This document shows, piece after piece, positions 31,376 to 35,301 of a stretch of DNA of 35,301 nt. Both the position numbers and the translations under genes were made by a program. Numbering within the stretch: the first letter of the stretch is position 1; every line of letters starts with the position of its first letter. Origin of the DNA: Candidatus Aerophobota bacterium (lineage in GTDB: Bacteria; Aerophobota; Aerophobia; Aerophobales; JAGGVN01); the NCBI GenBank assembly GCA_021158005.1, contig JAGGVN010000095.1, positions 1 to 35,301 on the forward strand, read 5' to 3'. The notes beneath the pieces are model-generated. The model was not told where the DNA came from. It did no database searches and worked only from the letters and a program-made list of their open reading frames with translations.

Positions 31376-32398
31376 TTAAATTTCTATAAGGACTTTCATT
31401 ACATTTTCTTTTTTCTTTAAAATAAGTTCAAAAGCTTTCTTTATATCTTTTAACTTAAAGGAGTGAGTAATAAGGGGTTGGACCTGGATTTTCTTTTTTT
31501 GAATAAGGTCTATTGCTTCTTCGAAATCGTCTCTTATATACATTAAACTTCCGATGAGCTCTAATTCTCTATCTCCTATATAAGCAAGATTTACTCGGGG
31601 ATTTTCTTCAGGGACTCCCACAATCATAATTTTTGTTCCCTTTCGAGCAATTTGAATAGCCTCAGATAAAGTTTCTTCTCTTCCCACGCACTCGTATATT
31701 AAATCTATTCCATTTTCACCGTAAGTTTCCCGGATAAATTCTACCAAATCTCGGGAAACGGAGTTTACTATTTTATCGGCTCCTAACTCCTTGGCTTTTT
31801 TTAATCTATAATCGAGGAGGTCGGTAATAATTATTTCTCCTGCTCCAGATACTTTAGCTACCTGCATAATCAACAGGCCAATGGGTCCTGCTCCTAAAAT
31901 TAAGACTTTATCACCTATCTTTTGTTTTGATTTTCTCACCGCATGAACCGCTACTGCTGTTGGTTCTATTAAAGCTCCCTCCTCAAAAGAAATCTCCCGG
32001 GGAAGCTTTATTACCTTATTTTGAGGCACAGCAATATATTGAGCAAAAGCACCATTATAACCTACACAACCGATAACTTTAAGGTAATTGCAAATATTAT
32101 ATCTCCCATGGAGGCAGTTGTAGCATTTTCCGCAAACTATATTGGGTTCAACGGAGACTCTCTCTTCTTTATGAAAATTTTTAACTTTCTTTCCCGTTTG
32201 AGAAATTATTCCCGAAAATTCATGTCCTAAAACAATAGGAGGATGCACAAAGGGATGTTTCCCTTTATAGGAGTGAATATCCGATCCGCAAATTCCGCAA
32301 TATTTTACCTTGATAAGTACTTCATTTTCTCTTACGGAAGGGATTTCTACTTCTTCCAATATTACCTTTTCAGGTTTTACTAAATTTGCTTGGAGCAT
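31376..32398 (-). CDS. Zinc-dependent medium-chain alcohol/polyol dehydrogenase
   Basis: CGICGSDIHSYKGKHP, GHEFSG, structural Zn CGKCYNCLHGRYNIC, VLILGAGPIGLL. Confidence 0.92.
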   Translation of the reverse strand: MLQANLVKPEKVILEEVEIPSVRENEVLIKVKYCGICGSDIHSYKGKHPFVHPPIVLGHEFSGIISQTGKKVKNFHKEERVSVEPNIVCGKCYNCLHGRYNICNYLKVIGCVGYNGAFAQYIAVPQNKVIKLPREISFEEGALIEPTAVAVHAVRKSKQKIGDKVLILGAGPIGLLIMQVAKVSGAGEIIITDLLDYRLKKAKELGADKIVNSVSRDLVEFIRETYGENGIDLIYECVGREETLSEAIQIARKGTKIMIVGVPEENPRVNLAYIGDRELELIGSLMYIRDDFEEAIDLIQKKKIQVQPLITHSFKLKDIKKAFELILKKKENVMKVLIEI

Positions 32399-32407
32399 TT
32401 TTTCTCC

Positions 32408-33427
32408 TCACTTTTCTGGCTTCATTAAAATTTTTATTCTCTCTTTGTTCTTTCGGTAAACCTGCATAGCTTCATCAAGCTCATTCAGTTTGAATTTATG
32501 AGTAATTAATTCTTTTACATTTACCCTTCCTTCTGCTAAGAGTTTAATAGCTCTTTCAGTAGTATAAGGATTAACAAAGCATCCTTTAAGAGTGATTTCA
32601 TTTCGATAGATATAAAAGGGATTTACTTTTACTTCTGCTTGAGGGTCAGCTACTCCAAACCAGATTACTCTCCCCCCCGGCTCTACCAGATTTAAAGATT
32701 CAACCTGAGTAGAAGGATTTCCAATACATTCTATGACTACTTCTGCTTTTTCTTTAAGAAAAGTTTTAATCTCTTTTTCTATCTTTACCTTAGTGGGGTC
32801 CAAAGATAAGTTAGCTCCCAATTTCAGAGCTAATTCTCTTCTTCTTTTTACCGGATCAGTAACTACAATCTTATCAGCTCCAGAAATTCTTGCTAATTGT
32901 AAGATAATGAGACCAATAGGGCCTGCCCCCAGAATAACTACCGAATGTCCTGGTTTAATTTCTGCTAAATCTATTCCATGAAGAGAGCACGAAAGTGGTT
33001 CTGTAAAAGAAGCTGTCTCTAAATCTAACTTTTCCGGAAGGTGATAAACTGAAGATTCGTTTACCTTTACATATTCAGCGAATCCTCCATCATAATTAAC
33101 TCCCAATCCCGGAATGGCCACACAAAAATTTTCCTTTCCATTTCGGCAATACTTGCATTTTCCACAAACGGTATTGGGATTAACAGTTACTCTGTCTCCT
33201 TTTTTAAAATTTTTTATTTTCTTTCCTACTTCTTCAATTATTCCTGAAAATTCATGGCCAATAATTACCGGGAAATTAGCCGGAAAAGTTCCTTCGTAAA
33301 TATGTACATCTGTTCCACAGATGCCACAGGTATCTACTCTTATGAGAACATCATCTTCTTTTATCCTGGGAATGGGAACTTCTTTTAACTTATACTTACC
33401 CCTCTCTTCGAATACAATTGCCCTCAT
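32408..33427 (-). CDS. Zinc-dependent medium-chain alcohol/polyol dehydrogenase (paralog of the neighbouring gene)
   Basis: CGICGTDVHIYEGTFP, GHEFSG, CGKCKYCRNGKENFC, VVILGAGPIGLI. Confidence 0.92.
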   Translation of the reverse strand: MRAIVFEERGKYKLKEVPIPRIKEDDVLIRVDTCGICGTDVHIYEGTFPANFPVIIGHEFSGIIEEVGKKIKNFKKGDRVTVNPNTVCGKCKYCRNGKENFCVAIPGLGVNYDGGFAEYVKVNESSVYHLPEKLDLETASFTEPLSCSLHGIDLAEIKPGHSVVILGAGPIGLIILQLARISGADKIVVTDPVKRRRELALKLGANLSLDPTKVKIEKEIKTFLKEKAEVVIECIGNPSTQVESLNLVEPGGRVIWFGVADPQAEVKVNPFYIYRNEITLKGCFVNPYTTERAIKLLAEGRVNVKELITHKFKLNELDEAMQVYRKNKERIKILMKPEK

Positions 33428-33476
33428 TTATTCTTCTCCTTTATTTCTAAGACTTTCAAAGGGAATAAAGAGTTTT

Positions 33477-34451
33477 TTAAGCCAGTGAAGCAAGGCGCTT
33501 GATGCGCTTCAACATATTCGGATGAGTGGTAAAAAGCTCCATCATTCTCTCTGTTCCCCTTATCTTTATCTTTTTATGCCTTAACTCCCAGAGTTCACTC
33601 TGGTCTATTGTTCCACTTAAATCTCTGTCCACTTCTTTTAGTTCCTGGATTTCATTTTGAGCCCGGGCAATATCATTTAAGAAAAAAGCCCTCACTCCCT
33701 GGACTCTTCTTAATTCTTCTTTTCCTCGAGCACTTCTTCGAATTTGGGCCGAGCCATAAACTAATTTATAAAGAGCTGAGGCTAAGTAATGGGGGGAATT
33801 TCCTATTTTTACACTTCCCTGGTCAGCATAATATTCTCGAATTCGAGATGCGTAGAGGACTAAAAGATTGGTTAAAAAGTAGAGTAAGAAAGCTACCAGA
33901 CCAATTAGAGCAGCATAACCACCTTCTTCTCTTCTTCTATAAAACATTCCTCCCCATAGTAATCTCCAGGATAGCCAGTAAAGCATCAGAGGAATTACTG
34001 AAAGTAGAGTGATAATTATCATATCTCGATGTCTAAGATGAGAGATCTCATGCCCTAAGACTGCCTTCAACTCATCCTTGTTTAATAACTTCCGGATTCC
34101 CTCGGTAATACAAACTCTCCCATCCCTTATTGTCCTTCCAAAGGCGAAGGCATTAGGAATAGAGATTTGAGAAATTCCTACTTTTGGCTTGGGAATATTA
34201 GATCTTTCAGCCAGTTCTTTTACCATCTGATGAAGTTCTGGTTCTTCATTTTCGGAGACCCATCTTACTCTCATTAACATTGAAACTATGGAAGGTCCAA
34301 TTAAATATTGAAAACCTACAAAGATTAAAGCCAGGACAAGGTAGATTCCTACATTTCCTATTCCAAAGTAACTCCCGATCCCAGTAATTACTCCGTAGAG
34401 TATCCCGAACATCAGGGCAACTAATAACCACATTTTAACTTGAAGCCCCAT
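33477..34451 (-). CDS. htpX: HtpX-like M48 zinc metalloprotease with an internal EF-hand-like loop
   Basis: VLGHEISHLRHRDM zinc motif, IREYYADQGSVKI, THPNMLKRIKRL C-terminus; DRDLSGTIDQSE insert. Confidence 0.92.
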   Translation of the reverse strand: MGLQVKMWLLVALMFGILYGVITGIGSYFGIGNVGIYLVLALIFVGFQYLIGPSIVSMLMRVRWVSENEEPELHQMVKELAERSNIPKPKVGISQISIPNAFAFGRTIRDGRVCITEGIRKLLNKDELKAVLGHEISHLRHRDMIIITLLSVIPLMLYWLSWRLLWGGMFYRRREEGGYAALIGLVAFLLYFLTNLLVLYASRIREYYADQGSVKIGNSPHYLASALYKLVYGSAQIRRSARGKEELRRVQGVRAFFLNDIARAQNEIQELKEVDRDLSGTIDQSELWELRHKKIKIRGTERMMELFTTHPNMLKRIKRLASLA

Positions 34452-34484
34452 AGAATACCCTCCTTGATTTATTGATTTATATAT

Positions 34485-34512
34485 ATGATATTGAAAACTG
34501 CATAGACGTCAA
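34485..34512 (-). promoter_or_regulatory. Sigma70-like promoter for the htpX-like gene
   Basis: Minus strand TTGACG, 16-bp spacer, TATCAT. Confidence 0.5.
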
Positions 34513-34552
34513 ATTTTTGATTTAAATTATATCTATAAATTAAAGCGATTCC

Positions 34553-34581
34553 TTTACAAATTGAGAAATCTTTGTTATGAT
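34553..34581 (+). promoter_or_regulatory. Sigma70-like promoter for rpsO-pnp
   Basis: TTTACA, 17-bp spacer, TATGAT; the track's ORF start at 34577 is inside this -10. Confidence 0.6.
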
Positions 34582-34600
34582 AAAAAAAGTAAAGGAGAAG

Positions 34601-34888
34601 ATGATGATAATTACGAAAACAAAAAAAGAAGAAGTAAGAAAAAAGTTTGCTCTTAACTCCAAAGATACAGGGTCTCCGGAGGTTCAAATAGCTCTTCTTA
34701 CGGAGAGGATCGATAATCTGGTTCGTCATTTGTCCCGGTTTAAAAAAGATTATAGCTCTAAGAGAGGACTTCTGAAACTCGTAGCTCAAAGAAGAAAACT
34801 TCTGAAGTATCTTCAAGATAAGGATGAAGAGAGATATAAGAAAATGGTGGAGTATCTCCAAAGCTATAAAAGGAATGGAACAAAATGA
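34601..34888 (+). CDS. rpsO: 30S ribosomal protein S15 (start reassigned from 34577)
   Basis: [30 protein letters not shown]...[19 protein letters not shown] aaaggagaag before ATG 34601/34604. Confidence 0.96.
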   Translation: MMIITKTKKEEVRKKFALNSKDTGSPEVQIALLTERIDNLVRHLSRFKKDYSSKRGLLKLVAQRRKLLKYLQDKDEERYKKMVEYLQSYKRNGTK

Positions 34889-35301
34889 GGTTAGAGAGAG
34901 AAATAGGAGGAAAAATTTTAGTTTTGGAAGAAGGGAAACTTGCGCGAAAGAGCGATGGAGCAGTGCTTGTGCAGTATGGAGAGACAGTGGTCCTGGTGAC
35001 CGCTGTAGTCTCTTCTTTCACCCGGGAAGAGATTGATTTTGTCCCTCTGGTTGTGGATTACAGGGAAAAAGCTTATGCAGCGGGAAAAATTCCTGGAGGA
35101 TTTTTTAAAAGAGAGGGAAAGCCTTCTGATGAAGAAATATTGGCCAGTAGATTAATAGATAGGTCTATTCGTCCTCTCTTCCCCAAAAATTTTAGAAATG
35201 AAGTTCAAATAATAGCTACTGTTTTGTCTGCAAGTCATTCAAATCAACCAGTTATTCTATCTATTATCGGAGCTTCGTTGGTTTTATCGCTTGCAGGATT
35301 A
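34885..35301 (+). CDS. pnp: Polynucleotide phosphorylase, N-terminal part (truncated by window end)
   Basis: ATGAGG overlaps the rpsO stop; [41 protein letters not shown]...[39 protein letters not shown]. Confidence 0.95.
   Translation, partial: MRLEREIGGKILVLEEGKLARKSDGAVLVQYGETVVLVTAVVSSFTREEIDFVPLVVDYREKAYAAGKIPGGFFKREGKPSDEEILASRLIDRSIRPLFPKNFRNEVQIIATVLSASHSNQPVILSIIGASLVLSLAGL

Noticed and set aside
34577-34600. rpsO start at 34577
   Set aside because: This ATG is part of the TATGAT -10 element; the RBS aaaggagaag precedes ATG 34601/34604.

Overview
Low-GC bacterial chromosome segment that is mostly core housekeeping genes. Plus-strand operon zapA-cvpA-dgt-dnaG-rpoD is followed by five tRNAs (CAT, Val-CAC, Asp-GTC, Phe-GAA, Thr-CGT), an SGNH-hydrolase-like gene, leuS, comEA (SLBB+HhH), a DUF1385 gene, a PaaI-like thioesterase, comEC and an MFS transporter. 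A long minus-strand operon carries split transketolase, an S41 protease, a divergent polysaccharide deacetylase, accA, gyrB and gyrA. The right end has a DUF89/ARMT1-like protein, a bPH2-like protein, a TIM-barrel sugar isomerase, a Gfo/Idh oxidoreductase, two paralogous Zn-dependent dehydrogenases, an HtpX-like protease, rpsO and a partial pnp. I saw no CRISPR array, prophage, intact IS element or obvious defence island. The most notable signals are: an EF-hand-type loop inside the HtpX-like protease; a broken signal-peptide ORF at 552-1234 that a single -1 shift at GGGGG would restore; a sigma70-like promoter whose -10 abuts the zapA start codon; an SGNH gene starting 7 nt after tRNA-Thr with no visible RBS; a truncated tRNA copy before the tRNA cluster; a structured, promoter-preceded leader before the bPH2 gene; an inverted-repeat operator candidate on the DUF89 promoter; and a decayed gene at about 27.4-27.8 kb. 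I ran no searches: family names come from recognising motifs in the translations, and taxonomy is left unassigned.
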